Shown piece after piece: positions 47,730-56,447 of a DNA stretch of 64,000 nt (position 1 is the stretch's first letter; each line of letters starts with the position of its first letter). The stretch is from Leisingera sp. ANG59. GTDB lineage: Bacteria > Pseudomonadota > Alphaproteobacteria > Rhodobacterales > Rhodobacteraceae. Below the pieces are notes generated by a model. That model did not search any database and was not told the origin of the DNA. It worked only from the letters and a program-made list of their open reading frames with translations. A program made the translations under genes and the position numbers. The stretch spans positions 347,531-411,530 of the forward strand of contig NZ_WLCM01000004.1 of assembly GCF_013317235.1 (NCBI RefSeq). Direction: 5' to 3'.

Positions 47730-48034
47730 CGGAAAAACTGTCCGACGCCACCCGCGGCCCGCTGCTGGAGCCGCTGTTCGCCACCGGCTGGGAGATGGTG
47801 GAAGGCCGTGATGCCATCACAAAGACCTTCAAGTTCAGCAACTTCGCCGACGCTTTCGGCTGGATGACCCGTGCCGCGATCTGGGCCGAGAAGTGGAACC
47901 ATCACCCGGAATGGAGCAACGTCTACAATCGGGTGACGGTGGTTCTGACCACCCATGATGTGGACGGGATCAGTGCCCAGGACGCCAAGCTGGCGCGTAA
48001 GATGGACGGGCTGTTCGGCGAGCCGCAGGAGTGA
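47726..48034 (+). CDS. phhB: Pterin-4-alpha-carbinolamine dehydratase
   Basis: 102 residues. The active-site motif is [27 protein letters not shown], with the catalytic His-His. It dehydrates 4a-hydroxytetrahydrobiopterin, normally to recycle the cofactor of phenylalanine hydroxylase. No phenylalanine hydroxylase gene is in the window. It closes the ridA operon. Confidence 0.92.
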   Translation: MTEKLSDATRGPLLEPLFATGWEMVEGRDAITKTFKFSNFADAFGWMTRAAIWAEKWNHHPEWSNVYNRVTVVLTTHDVDGISAQDAKLARKMDGLFGEPQE

Positions 48035-48075
48035 TCCGGGCGGCTTGAAGAATAAGTCAGCATTTATGTCCGAAC

Positions 48076-48091
48076 GTTTCACGCGTGAAAC
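48076..48091. promoter_or_regulatory. Perfect 16-bp palindrome GTTTCACGCGTGAAAC
   Basis: It lies in the convergent gap between phhB and the peroxiredoxin gene. It resembles a chromosomal parS site (GTTTCACGTGAAAC core) with two extra central bases. It is therefore probably not parS but could bind another dimeric protein. Confidence 0.45.
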
Positions 48092-48136
48092 ATTCCGGCA
48101 TGGGTTTTGATTTTGTTATTTACTAAATATTAAGGG

Positions 48137-48169
48137 GTTGCGGTGGCCACCGCCTGTTCAGGCGGCCAC
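48137..48169. repeat. Hairpin between phhB and the peroxiredoxin gene
   Basis: CGGTGGCC and GGCCACCG flank an inner GCCTGTTCAGGC hairpin, immediately downstream of the peroxiredoxin stop on the minus strand. It is probably an end signal for one or both convergent genes. Confidence 0.55.
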
Positions 48170-48182
48170 CGGGAAATCAAGC

Positions 48183-48671
48183 TCAGCCCATGGATTCCAG
48201 CAGGCCTTCGCCCGCGGACAGTTCGCACTGGCCAGGGTTTTCTTCCTTGTTGAGGATTTTCACCTCGCCGTCCTCCACCAGCATTGCATAGCGCAGCGAG
48301 CGGCCGATCAGGCCTGCAGGCGGGGCGTCAAAGCGCATCCCGATGGACTCGGTAAAGCTGCAATCGGCATCCGACAGCATGGTGATGCCGGCTTCGGTGG
48401 CGCCGGTGTTGTCACCCCAGATCGACATGACGAAGGGATCATTGCCGGCCAGGCAGATGATCTCATCAACGCCCTTGGCGGCAAAATGGTCTTTGGTGCG
48501 GATGAAGCTGGGCACATGGGCGGAATGGCAGGTGCTGGTAAAAGCGCCCGGAACTGCAAAAATCACAACTTTGCGCCCTTTCAGCTTGTCTGCCAGCTGC
48601 ACCTGTTCAGGGCCGTCCTTCCCAATCCGTGTCAGTGTCGCGTCCGGCAGCTGGTCTCCAACAGAAATCAT
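48183..48671 (-). CDS. Peroxiredoxin (Prx5/hybrid type)
   Basis: 162 residues. The peroxidatic Cys is in PGAFTSTCHSAHVPSF near residue 49, the Prx5 subfamily signature. LAGNDPFVMSIWGD and a C-terminal GQCELSAGEGLLESM follow. It reduces H2O2 and organic peroxides. ATG 48671 follows GAGGAACGTGC. It is divergent from the ferredoxin reductase gene. Confidence 0.93.
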   Translation of the reverse strand: MISVGDQLPDATLTRIGKDGPEQVQLADKLKGRKVVIFAVPGAFTSTCHSAHVPSFIRTKDHFAAKGVDEIICLAGNDPFVMSIWGDNTGATEAGITMLSDADCSFTESIGMRFDAPPAGLIGRSLRYAMLVEDGEVKILNKEENPGQCELSAGEGLLESMG

Positions 48672-48766
48672 TGCACGTTCCTCTTTCTCCTGATTGCGTT
48701 TTGGGGCCCCGCGTATATAGGGTCCGTTGAAAGCGTGACGGGAACTATTGCGGGAGGCAAGGGAAT

Positions 48767-49978
48767 ATGTCCCACATCGTCGTGATTGGAGCGGGGCAGG
48801 CGGGGTCCTCGCTGGTGGCAAAGCTGCGCAAGGACGGGTTCGAGGGGGAGATCTCCCTGATCGGCGCCGAGGAGGCGCTGCCCTATCAGCGGCCGCCGCT
48901 GTCCAAGGCGTATCTGCTGGGCGAGATGGAAGTGGAACGGCTGTTCCTGCGGCCGGAGAGCTTCTATGCCGAGAACAACATCACCCTGAAGCTGGGCCGG
49001 CGCGTCACCGGGATCGATCCGGCGGCCAAGACGGTGTCGCTGGGCGATGAGGTGATCTCCTACGACCAGCTGGCGCTGACTACCGGGTCCGACCCGCGCC
49101 GCCTGCCGGCTGCGATCGGGGGCGACCTGGACGGCGTCTATGTGGTGCGCGGGCTGACCGACGTGGACGCGATGGCGCCCAATGTGACCGGGGGCAAGCG
49201 CGCGCTGATCGTCGGCGGCGGCTACATCGGGCTAGAGGCTGCAGCGGTTTGTGCCAAGCGCGGCGTCAAGGTAACGCTGGTCGAGATGGCCGACCGGATC
49301 CTGCAGCGTGTTGCGGCGCCGGAGACCTCAGACTTCTTCCGGAATCTGCATTCCAGCCATGGTGTGGACATCCGCGAGGGCGTCGGGCTGGAGCGGCTGG
49401 ACGGCGAGGGCGGCAAGGTCACCCGCGCCATTCTGAGCGGCGGTGAAGTGCTGGATGTGGATTTTGTCGTGGTTGGCGTCGGCATCACGCCCTCGTCGCA
49501 GCTGGCGGAGATGGCCGGTCTGGAACTGGAAAACGGCATCAAGGTGGATGCCAAGGGCCGCACATCGGATCCGGCAATCTGGGCGGCAGGAGATTGCGCC
49601 TCCTTCCCGTTCCAGGGCAACCGAATCCGGCTGGAAAGCGTGCCCAATGCCATCGATCAGGCGGAAGTCGTGGCACAGAACATGCTGGGCGCGGACAAGG
49701 ACTATATCGCGACGCCGTGGTTTTGGTCGGATCAATACGATGTCAAACTGCAGATTGCGGGCCTGAACACCGGTTACGACAATGTGGTCATCCGTCAGGG
49801 CGAGGGCAGCCAGGTCTCTTTCTGGTATTACAAGGGCGACCAGCTGGTTGCGGTGGACGCGATGAACGACCCGCGTGCCTATATGGTCGCCAAACGGCTG
49901 ATCGACGCAGGCAAGACCGCCGACAAGGCCGTCGCCGCGGACCCGTCAGCCGATCTGAAGCCGCTGCTGAAAGCGTGA
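48767..49978 (+). CDS. FAD-dependent ferredoxin/rubredoxin reductase
   Basis: 403 residues. The FAD motif is VVIGAGQAGSSLV at the N-terminus, the NAD motif is ALIVGGGYIGLEAAAV near 145, and the second FAD motif is IWAAGDCASFP near 268. The RPPLSKAYL motif and C-terminal reductase domain match ThcD/BphA4-like reductases that feed oxygenases or cytochromes P450. No partner ferredoxin is adjacent. Its stop overlaps the rsmD start (GTGA). Confidence 0.9.
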   Translation: MSHIVVIGAGQAGSSLVAKLRKDGFEGEISLIGAEEALPYQRPPLSKAYLLGEMEVERLFLRPESFYAENNITLKLGRRVTGIDPAAKTVSLGDEVISYDQLALTTGSDPRRLPAAIGGDLDGVYVVRGLTDVDAMAPNVTGGKRALIVGGGYIGLEAAAVCAKRGVKVTLVEMADRILQRVAAPETSDFFRNLHSSHGVDIREGVGLERLDGEGGKVTRAILSGGEVLDVDFVVVGVGITPSSQLAEMAGLELENGIKVDAKGRTSDPAIWAAGDCASFPFQGNRIRLESVPNAIDQAEVVAQNMLGADKDYIATPWFWSDQYDVKLQIAGLNTGYDNVVIRQGEGSQVSFWYYKGDQLVAVDAMNDPRAYMVAKRLIDAGKTADKAVAADPSADLKPLLKA

Positions 49979-50535
49979 GGATCATTGCAGGAGACTTCCG
50001 CGGCCGGGCCTTGGCCGCGGTGGGCAAGGGCGATGCGGTCGCCCATCTGCGCCCCACCACCGACCGGGTGCGCGAAAGCCTGTTCAATGTTCTGATGCAC
50101 ACCGGCGCCATCCCCGGCGCCCGGGTGCTGGACCTGTTTGCAGGTACCGGCGCGCTTGGTCTGGAAGCGCTGTCGCGCGGCGCGGCGGAAGTCCTGTTCG
50201 TCGATGACGGGCACGTGTCAGGCGGGCTGATCCGCAAGAACATCGCCATCTGCCGGGCGGAGGACCGCTGCACACTCGCGCGCCGTAATGCGCTGAAGCT
50301 GGGGGTTAACCCGGATGCGCCGTATAATCTGATCTTCCTCGATCCGCCCTATGGCAAGGGGCTGGGAGAGAAGGCGCTGGCGGCTGCGGCGGCCGGCGGC
50401 TGGGTGGCGGAGGATGCGCTGGTGGTCTGGGAGGAAAACACCCTGATGGCCGCGCCGGGCGGGTTTGAACTGCAGGACAGCCGCAAATACGGCGATACCC
50501 ACATCACCCTGATGTGGCGGGATGTTTCCGGCTAA
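49975..50535 (+). CDS. rsmD: 16S rRNA (guanine(966)-N(2))-methyltransferase RsmD
   Basis: 186 residues from GTG 49975. The family signature starts at once (VRIIAGDFRGRAL), followed by RPTTDRVRESLFN, VLDLFAGTGALGLEALSRGA and the catalytic LIFLDPPYGKG. It methylates 16S rRNA during small-subunit assembly. It overlaps the reductase stop by four bases; the longer upstream open frame is a shadow. Confidence 0.93.
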   Translation: MRIIAGDFRGRALAAVGKGDAVAHLRPTTDRVRESLFNVLMHTGAIPGARVLDLFAGTGALGLEALSRGAAEVLFVDDGHVSGGLIRKNIAICRAEDRCTLARRNALKLGVNPDAPYNLIFLDPPYGKGLGEKALAAAAAGGWVAEDALVVWEENTLMAAPGGFELQDSRKYGDTHITLMWRDVSG

Positions 50536-50659
50536 AAGCGCTTTGCGCGGCATTGGTGGCCGCTGGTTTGCCGCGGGGCGGATGCTGCACTACTACTGAA
50601 CGGGATCCAAGCCTGCGTGCCGCGCAGGTATTTCCATTTTCGCGTTGAGGTGCCTGTGC

Positions 50660-51322
50660 ATGCCTAAGACCTTTCCGACTCCGAAACTGGTTATTTTGGA
50701 CTGCGATGGCGTGCTGGTGGACAGCGAGCCGGTCTCGAACCAGGCGTTGGCAGACAACCTGAGCGGCCATGGGCTGCCGATGACAGCGGAGCAGTCGATG
50801 GCGCATTTTGTCGGCGGCACAATGGCCGGCGTGATGGAGACGGCCAGAGGCCTGGGGGCGGATCTGCCGGACAGTTGGATCGAAGAAATCTGTGCAGAAA
50901 CCTTTGCAATGCTGGAGCGGGGGGTGCCGCTCATGCCGGGCATTCCACGGCTGCTGGCAAGGCTGGATGCCAGCGGCATCCCGGTCTGCGTGGCTTCCAA
51001 CGGCAGCGAGGACAAGATGCGGATCACCCTGGGCCAGAACGGGCTGTGGGAAAGGTTTCATCCGCATGCGATGTTCTCAGCCCATTCGCTGGGTGTTGCC
51101 AAGCCTGAGCCGGGGCTGTTTCTGGCAGCGGCCAGCCATTTCGGGGTGCAGGCCCGGGATTGTCTGGTGATCGAGGATAGCGGCAGCGGCGTTACCGCGG
51201 CGGTGCGCGCAGGCATGCGCTGCCTTGGCTATGCGCCGCAGGGCGGCGGCAGAAAGCTCGCTGCGCTGGGGGCGGAAGTTTTCAGCGACATGGCAGAAGT
51301 GCCGGCGCTTTTGTCGATCTGA
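50660..51322 (+). CDS. HAD-family phosphatase (phosphoglycolate-phosphatase-like)
   Basis: 220 residues of HAD subfamily IA. Motif I is VILDCDGVLVDSEP, motif II is CVASNGS, motif III Lys is in GVAKPEPGLF, and motif IV is CLVIEDSGSGV. The cap domain is helical. ATG 50660 follows GAGGTG. The substrate may be a sugar phosphate or 2-phosphoglycolate; family similarity does not decide. Confidence 0.88.
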   Translation: MPKTFPTPKLVILDCDGVLVDSEPVSNQALADNLSGHGLPMTAEQSMAHFVGGTMAGVMETARGLGADLPDSWIEEICAETFAMLERGVPLMPGIPRLLARLDASGIPVCVASNGSEDKMRITLGQNGLWERFHPHAMFSAHSLGVAKPEPGLFLAAASHFGVQARDCLVIEDSGSGVTAAVRAGMRCLGYAPQGGGRKLAALGAEVFSDMAEVPALLSI

Positions 51323-51346
51323 GGCCTCTGTGCTATCTTTCAAGGC

Positions 51347-51538
51347 ATGGAACAGACATTGCGCAGCCCGTTCCTGCCGCCTGTGACCAAGGCCGAAGCC
51401 GGGACAAAAACCAAGCCGAAACCAGCCCGGACACCGCTATTCATTCAGGATGCGGTGACACCGTGGGGGGACGACACCCTTCTTCTGGCCTTGTGGCGCA
51501 TACAGGAAGCTGAGCGGCAGGACGGCACCGGCTCCTGA
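51347..51538 (+). CDS. Short hypothetical protein (63 aa)
   Basis: A Pro/Lys-rich N-terminus (RSPFLPPVTKAEAGTKTKPKPARTP) is followed by a more conserved-looking LFIQDAVTPWGDDTLLLALWRIQEAE. No family is recognised. The ribosome-binding site is weak (CAAGG). It lies in the gap between the HAD phosphatase and the convergent map gene. Composition is protein-like but the call is tentative. Confidence 0.5.
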   Translation: MEQTLRSPFLPPVTKAEAGTKTKPKPARTPLFIQDAVTPWGDDTLLLALWRIQEAERQDGTGS

Positions 51539-51645
51539 CAGGATAGGTCCTTCATCCGGCTGACGGCACCCCTGGACTGTGAGCCGGGGCGCCAACGGTT
51601 CATCCCCAGATGGCGGCAGGCTGCCCTGGCTTCGGCCTTGGGGAT

Positions 51646-52455
51646 TTATCCGTAGGTCGGGTGGAATTTTCCAGCCGGGGACAGGGTGAAAATGTCGGCC
51701 CCGTCTGCGGTTACCCCGATCGAATGCTCGAACTGCGCCGACAGGGATTTGTCGCGGGTGACCGCGGTCCACTCATCGGCCAGGATCTTGGTCTCGGGGC
51801 GGCCCAGGTTGATCATCGGCTCGATGGTGAAGAACATACCTTCCTCCAGCACCGGGCCGGTGCCGGGGCGCCCGTAGTGCAGCACGTTCGGCGGCGCGTG
51901 GAACACGGTGCCCAGGCCGTGGCCGCAGAAGTCGCGCACAACGCTCATCCGCTGGGCCTCGGCATAGGTCTGGATGGCATGGCCGATGTCGCCGAAGGTG
52001 TTGCCGGGCTTCACCGCCTCGATCCCCTTCATCAGCGAATCATGGGTGACCTGAATGAGCCGCTCCGCCTTGCGGCTGAGCTTGCCTGCGACGAACATCC
52101 GCGAGGTATCGCCGAACCAGCCATCGACGATCACGGTCACGTCAATATTGAGGATATCGCCGTCCTTGAGCTTCTTGTCGCCGGGGATGCCGTGGCAGAC
52201 CACATGGTTCACCGAGATGCAGCTGGCGTGCTGATAGCCCTTGTAGCCGATGGTGGCCGACTTGGCGCCTGCGTCCTCGACCATTTGGGTGATGATGCGG
52301 TCGATCTCGCCGGTCGATTGGCCCGAGAAAACATGCGCTGCGATATCGTCCAGAATGCGCGCGGCAAGCGCACCCGCCTTGTGCATGCCGGCATAGTCGC
52401 CGGCTTCATGAATGCGGATGCCGTCCTTGGTAGTGCGGCCGTCTTTCGATCTCAT
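51646..52455 (-). CDS. map: Methionine aminopeptidase type I
   Basis: 269 residues from ATG 52455 (MRSKDGRTTKDGIRIHEAGD); ATG 52470 would add five residues. Metal ligands lie in NIDVTVIVDGWFGDTSRMF, CGHGLGTVFHAPP, FTIEPMI and QFEHSIGV. It removes the initiator Met from nascent proteins. The open frame continues upstream to 53457, but that stretch is antisense to mscS. Confidence 0.94.
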   Translation of the reverse strand: MRSKDGRTTKDGIRIHEAGDYAGMHKAGALAARILDDIAAHVFSGQSTGEIDRIITQMVEDAGAKSATIGYKGYQHASCISVNHVVCHGIPGDKKLKDGDILNIDVTVIVDGWFGDTSRMFVAGKLSRKAERLIQVTHDSLMKGIEAVKPGNTFGDIGHAIQTYAEAQRMSVVRDFCGHGLGTVFHAPPNVLHYGRPGTGPVLEEGMFFTIEPMINLGRPETKILADEWTAVTRDKSLSAQFEHSIGVTADGADIFTLSPAGKFHPTYG

Positions 52456-52599
52456 CACGCAGAGCTCCATCACCTTCTTTGCGTAGCTATGTAAGGGGTT
52501 CCTGCCGAAAGGGCCAGAGCGGGGTTGCGGGAACTTTTGCTGCTGCAATGCGTTTTCCTGGCTGAGTTTTTGATTTGGCAAAATGGGGAACGCAGCGCA

Positions 52600-53499
52600 A
52601 TGGAGAGTTTCAACAGTCTTATGAAAACCGAAATCTATGACGGCAGGACTCTTGCGGATCTGGTCACGCTGGAATTCCTGGCGCAGGCATTGGGCAGCGT
52701 GCTGGCTGCGGTGATTATTCTCCTGGCCGGCTTCATTGTCGCCGGTTGGGTCAAGCGGCGGATTGTGCAACTGGGCGACAGCAACGCCAAGCTGGATGTG
52801 ACCCTGTTTCATTTCCTCGGCAACCTGGCCCGCTATCTCATCCTCGCCTTTGCGGCCTTGTTTGTGCTCAACACTTTTGGCGTCAAGACCACCTCCATCG
52901 TGGCAGCGATCGGTGCGGCCGGCCTGGCAATCGGCCTGGCGATGCAGGGGGCGCTGTCGAATGTGGCGGCAGGCGTGATGATCCTCCTGTTCCGCCCGTT
53001 CAAGCTGGGCGATTTCATCGAAGTGAATGATGAGATGGGCACGGTGCATGAAATCACCCTGAACAACACGGTGATTGCCAGCCTTTCGAACCTGGAGGTG
53101 ATCATCCCGAACTCGGAAGTCTGGGGCAATACGATCAAAAACTACTCTTCCTTCGATACACGCCGGGCCGAGTGGACCTTTGGTGTCGGCTATGGTGCCA
53201 ACCTGGCGACCGCCGAGCGGGTGATCCGCGATACGATCATGGGCGACAGCCGGTCGCACAAAGACCCGGAGCCGTTCATCCAGGTCAATGAGCTGAACAG
53301 CAGCTCTGTCGACTTCCTGGTGCGTGTCTGGGTCGATGCGGGGGAGTACTTCCAGTATCAGGCCGACATGAAGCGCAAGGTGAAGGAGGCGCTGGATGAG
53401 GCTGGAGTCGACATTCCGTTCCCGACCCGCACGCTGATCCAGGCCAAGCCGGAGCACGAGGAGGGGGCCTCGGAGAAACAGGTGGATCAGGCAGCCTGA
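52600..53499 (+). CDS. mscS: Small-conductance mechanosensitive channel MscS
   Basis: 299 residues. Three N-terminal TM segments end with the pore helix GLAIGLAMQGALSNVAAGVMILLFRPFKLGDFI, rich in Gly/Ala as in MscS. The beta and C-terminal vestibule domains follow (NTVIASLSNLEVIIPNSEVWG). It opens on hypo-osmotic shock. ATG 52600 follows GGGGAACG. It is divergent from map. Confidence 0.93.
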   Translation: MESFNSLMKTEIYDGRTLADLVTLEFLAQALGSVLAAVIILLAGFIVAGWVKRRIVQLGDSNAKLDVTLFHFLGNLARYLILAFAALFVLNTFGVKTTSIVAAIGAAGLAIGLAMQGALSNVAAGVMILLFRPFKLGDFIEVNDEMGTVHEITLNNTVIASLSNLEVIIPNSEVWGNTIKNYSSFDTRRAEWTFGVGYGANLATAERVIRDTIMGDSRSHKDPEPFIQVNELNSSSVDFLVRVWVDAGEYFQYQADMKRKVKEALDEAGVDIPFPTRTLIQAKPEHEEGASEKQVDQAA

Positions 53500-53520
53500 G
53501 CAGCTGCCCGGCCCGGGCCG

Positions 53521-54222
53521 TTACTCTGGCTTGAGCGGCCCGGCGACCTCAACACCCTGCGGGGAGATCCGCGTGCCCAGCACCAGCTTCTCCACCCCGG
53601 CGGCCTGGGCGCTGGCAAAGGCATCTGCGTAGGCCGGGTCGATATCGGAGGCCAGCTGGAAGCGGTCGCAGTCGGTGCGCTGAACCAGGTAGAGCATGAT
53701 TGCGCGGTGGCCTTGCGCCACCATTCCGGCCAGTTCCCCCAGGTGCTTGGTGCCGCGGGCTGTGACACTGTCGGGAAACTCTGCCAGCCCCGGTTTGCGC
53801 GAAAGGGTCACGCTCTTCACTTCAACATAGCAATTGGCCAGGCCGACCTGCTGCAGCAGGAAGTCGATGCGGCTTTTCTCACCGTATTTCACCTCGGGGC
53901 GCACGGTCTTGTAGGCGGCGAGTTCCGGAACTTCCCCCGCTTCCAGCGCAGCACGCAAGGCGCGGTTCGGCACCGAAGTGTCGACGCCGGTGAAATGGCC
54001 GTCCGCGTGCTCCACCAGCCGCCAGCCGAATTTCAGCTTCTTCTTGGGGTCGTCATTGGGTTCCAGCCAGACCTTCATGCCCGGCTCGGCCAGCCCCATC
54101 ATGCTGCCGGGGTTGGCGCAATGGGCGGTGATTTCCCGACCGTCCTCCAGCCGGCAATCGGCGAGAAAGCGTTTGTAGCGGCGGATCAGGGTGGCGGGGA
54201 TCAGGGGCTGGGCAAAGTTCAT
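53521..54222 (-). CDS. sfsA: SfsA homologue (DNA/RNA nuclease-like)
   Basis: 233 residues. Signatures are FLADCRLEDGREITAHCANPGSMMGL, SRIDFLLQ, CYVEVKSVTL and FPDSVTARGTKHLGEL. The ID...EVKS pattern recalls PD-(D/E)XK nucleases, the proposed fold of SfsA; the original sugar-fermentation phenotype is poorly explained. The start ATG 54222 is clear. Confidence 0.93.
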   Translation of the reverse strand: MNFAQPLIPATLIRRYKRFLADCRLEDGREITAHCANPGSMMGLAEPGMKVWLEPNDDPKKKLKFGWRLVEHADGHFTGVDTSVPNRALRAALEAGEVPELAAYKTVRPEVKYGEKSRIDFLLQQVGLANCYVEVKSVTLSRKPGLAEFPDSVTARGTKHLGELAGMVAQGHRAIMLYLVQRTDCDRFQLASDIDPAYADAFASAQAAGVEKLVLGTRISPQGVEVAGPLKPE

Positions 54223-54261
54223 GGCGAGATGACTATCCCAGCCCAGCCCGGCGGCAAAGCC

Positions 54262-55017
54262 CTAGTTGCGCCCGGCCATGACGCCGCCGTCGACATCCCA
54301 AATGGCGCCGGTCACCCAGGAGGCCTGATCCGACAGCAGGTGGAGCACGGTGGCGGCAATGTCAGCCGGGCGGCCGACGCGGCCAATCGGGTGGAAGGCG
54401 TCGAAGCCGCTGGTCAGCGTATCTTCGATCTGCGCCGGGTCGATGAAGGCTCCGTAGATCGGGGTGACCACCACCGCGGGGGCAACCGCGTTCACCCGGA
54501 TGCCGTGATCGGCCAGCTCCATTGCCAGGTGCTGCGTCAGGGCGTGCAAGCCGGCCTTGGCCATGGAGTAAGCTGAACTGGGGGTCGCCTTGATGGCTTG
54601 CTTGGCCCACATAGAGCCGATGTTGACGATGGCACCGCCGCCGTTGCGCTGCATGTTGGTTGCAACGGCCTGAGTCAGGAAGAACGTGGCGCGGTTCAGC
54701 CCCATGTAACGGTCGTAGTCTTCGAGCCCGTGTTCAAGGAAGGGTTTGGGAGCAAAAACGCCGGCAGCATTGACCAGCTTGCTGATGTAGCGGCTGTCTG
54801 CCTTCAGTTCTGCCGCCAGTGTTTCGACAGCTGCGAAATCCATCAGGTCGATCTGCCGGGCCCCGGCGAGGGCCCCGAGCTCAGCCTTGGCGGCCTCAAG
54901 CTTGGCAGCAGACGAGCCCAGCAGGGTGACATGTTGTCCCGATTTCACCAGTTGGCGGGCGGTTTCCAGACCCATTCCCGAGGATCCGCCGATGATCAGT
55001 GCAGTTTCAGTCGTCAT
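54262..55017 (-). CDS. Short-chain dehydrogenase/reductase
   Basis: 251 residues. The cofactor motif is GGSSGMGLET near residue 12, NAAG near 84, catalytic Ser in NIGSM, and YSMAKAG with Tyr/Lys. It ends DVDGGVMAGRN. The substrate is unknown. ATG 55017 was chosen over a seven-residue extension, which would overlap the operator. It is divergent from a TetR gene with paired palindromes between. Confidence 0.92.
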   Translation of the reverse strand: MTTETALIIGGSSGMGLETARQLVKSGQHVTLLGSSAAKLEAAKAELGALAGARQIDLMDFAAVETLAAELKADSRYISKLVNAAGVFAPKPFLEHGLEDYDRYMGLNRATFFLTQAVATNMQRNGGGAIVNIGSMWAKQAIKATPSSAYSMAKAGLHALTQHLAMELADHGIRVNAVAPAVVVTPIYGAFIDPAQIEDTLTSGFDAFHPIGRVGRPADIAATVLHLLSDQASWVTGAIWDVDGGVMAGRN

Positions 55018-55026
55018 AGCGATTCT

Positions 55027-55093
55027 CCTATCTATCAATAGGTAGATAGATGTGGATTGTGCCGCCTGCCGTCAAGGCCTATCTGTAGATAGG
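55027..55093. promoter_or_regulatory. Paired palindromic operators between SDR and TetR genes
   Basis: CCTATCTGTAGATAGG (55078-55093) is a perfect palindrome. A second, longer site at 55027-55049 has CTATCTA and TAGATAG arms and shares ATAGGTAG with the first. They are expected binding sites of the adjacent TetR repressor and overlap the SDR leader. Confidence 0.8.
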
Positions 55094-55114
55094 TAGCCAG
55101 ATGAGGGGGTGAGC

Positions 55115-55651
55115 ATGACAAAGCCGGACACCGCGGAACGCATCCTGGACATTGCGGAGAAGGCCGCGCGCACAGGTGGCTACAACGCCTTCAGCTTCCG
55201 TGAAATTGCTGCGGAAATCGGTATCAAATCGGCCTCTGTCCACTACCATTTCCCGACCAAGGAAGCCTTGGGGGAGGCTCTGGCGGGGCGGTATTCTGAC
55301 AATTTTTTCAAAGTCTTGGGTGATCCCCAGGGGGCGGAACCCGCGGAATTGCTCAAGCGCTATGTTGCAGCTTATGGCGCGGCTTTGAAACAGGACGGGC
55401 TGATGTGCCTGTGCGGCGTCTTCGGGGCCGAGATTGCCGATTTGCCGCCACCGGTTGCCAGGGCAACGCGGGCGTTTTTCGAGCGCAACCTGGACTGGCT
55501 GCGGCAGGTTCATTGTCGTCACGGGATGGCGCCGGAGCAAGCAGAAAAGGCTGCCGCGCACATGATTGCCGCCCTGGAAGGGGCGATGATACTGGCCCGC
55601 GCGATGGGGGATGCGGCGCTGTTCGACGCTGCAGTTGCGAGGCTTTCCTAG
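55115..55651 (+). CDS. TetR-family transcriptional regulator
   Basis: 178 residues. The helix-turn-helix is in AFSFREIAAEIGIKSASVHYHFPTKEALGEALAG. The C-terminal ligand domain has MCLCGVFGAEIADLPPPV, a form shared with TetR regulators of electrophile-sensitive genes. ATG 55115 follows GAGGGGG; GTG 55109 is an alternative. It probably represses the divergent SDR gene and itself. Confidence 0.9.
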   Translation: MTKPDTAERILDIAEKAARTGGYNAFSFREIAAEIGIKSASVHYHFPTKEALGEALAGRYSDNFFKVLGDPQGAEPAELLKRYVAAYGAALKQDGLMCLCGVFGAEIADLPPPVARATRAFFERNLDWLRQVHCRHGMAPEQAEKAAAHMIAALEGAMILARAMGDAALFDAAVARLS

Positions 55652-55715
55652 TCGCTTTGGCCCTTGTGCCGCCCCGCCGGCAGGGTATTTTCACGCTCAG
55701 CCAAGGGAGATGCTT

Positions 55716-56447
55716 ATGTCCGCAACGCCTAACCCTACTGCCGCCATGCTGGTCATCGGGGATGAAATCCTTTCGGGCCGCACCCGCGATGCCAATATGC
55801 ATTTTCTGGCGGGGGAGCTGACCAAACACGGCATCGACTTGAAGGAAGCCCGCGTTGTCAGCGACGATGAGGCGGCGATCATCGCCGCTGTGCAGGCGCT
55901 CTCGGGTGCTTATGACCATGTGTTCACCAGCGGCGGCATCGGGCCGACACATGATGACATCACCGCCGATTGCATTGCCATGGCATTCGAGGCGCATCTT
56001 GATGTGCGCGGCGATGCCCGCGCGATCCTGCAGGCGCATTACGATACCCAGGGACTGGAGATGAACGAGGCGCGGCTGCGGATGGCCCGGATTCCGGAGG
56101 GCGCGGCACTGATTGACAACCCGGTCTCTGCGGCGCCGGGGTTCACCATCGGCAATGTGCATGTGATGGCGGGGGTGCCGATGATTTTCCAGGCGATGGT
56201 GGCGAGCGTGATGCCAACACTGACCGGCGGCCGGCCGATGCTGTCGCAGACCCTGCGGGTGCTGCGCGGCGAGGGTGAAATCGCGGCTCCGCTGCGCGCC
56301 TTGGCGGAATCTTATGCTGATCTTTCGGTGGGCTGCTACCCGTTTCAGAAGGACGGCGCCTTCGGCGCTAATATCGTGATCCGCGGCACCGATGGCGCCC
56401 GTATCGATGCCGCGATGACCGAACTGTCAAAGGAGCTGGAGCAGTGA
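55716..56447 (+). CDS. CinA-like molybdopterin-binding domain protein
   Basis: 243 residues. The MoCF-binding fold is shown by AMLVIGDEILSGRTRDANMHFLAGEL and FTSGGIGPTHDDITADCIAMAF, as in the N-terminal half of CinA. The C-terminal nicotinamide-nucleotide amidase half is absent. It overlaps the GNAT gene by four bases (GTGA). CinA-like stand-alone proteins may hydrolyse ADP-ribose-like compounds; this is uncertain. Confidence 0.9.
   Translation: MSATPNPTAAMLVIGDEILSGRTRDANMHFLAGELTKHGIDLKEARVVSDDEAAIIAAVQALSGAYDHVFTSGGIGPTHDDITADCIAMAFEAHLDVRGDARAILQAHYDTQGLEMNEARLRMARIPEGAALIDNPVSAAPGFTIGNVHVMAGVPMIFQAMVASVMPTLTGGRPMLSQTLRVLRGEGEIAAPLRALAESYADLSVGCYPFQKDGAFGANIVIRGTDGARIDAAMTELSKELEQ

Noticed and set aside
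48076..48091. Chromosomal parS site
   Set aside because: The palindrome has CG inserted at the centre relative to GTTTCACGTGAAAC, so the half-site spacing is wrong for ParB.
51646..53457. A 603-residue fusion of map with an upstream domain
   Set aside because: The extra N-terminal part is antisense to mscS. Methionine aminopeptidase similarity begins at 52455, and a ribosome-binding site is present there.
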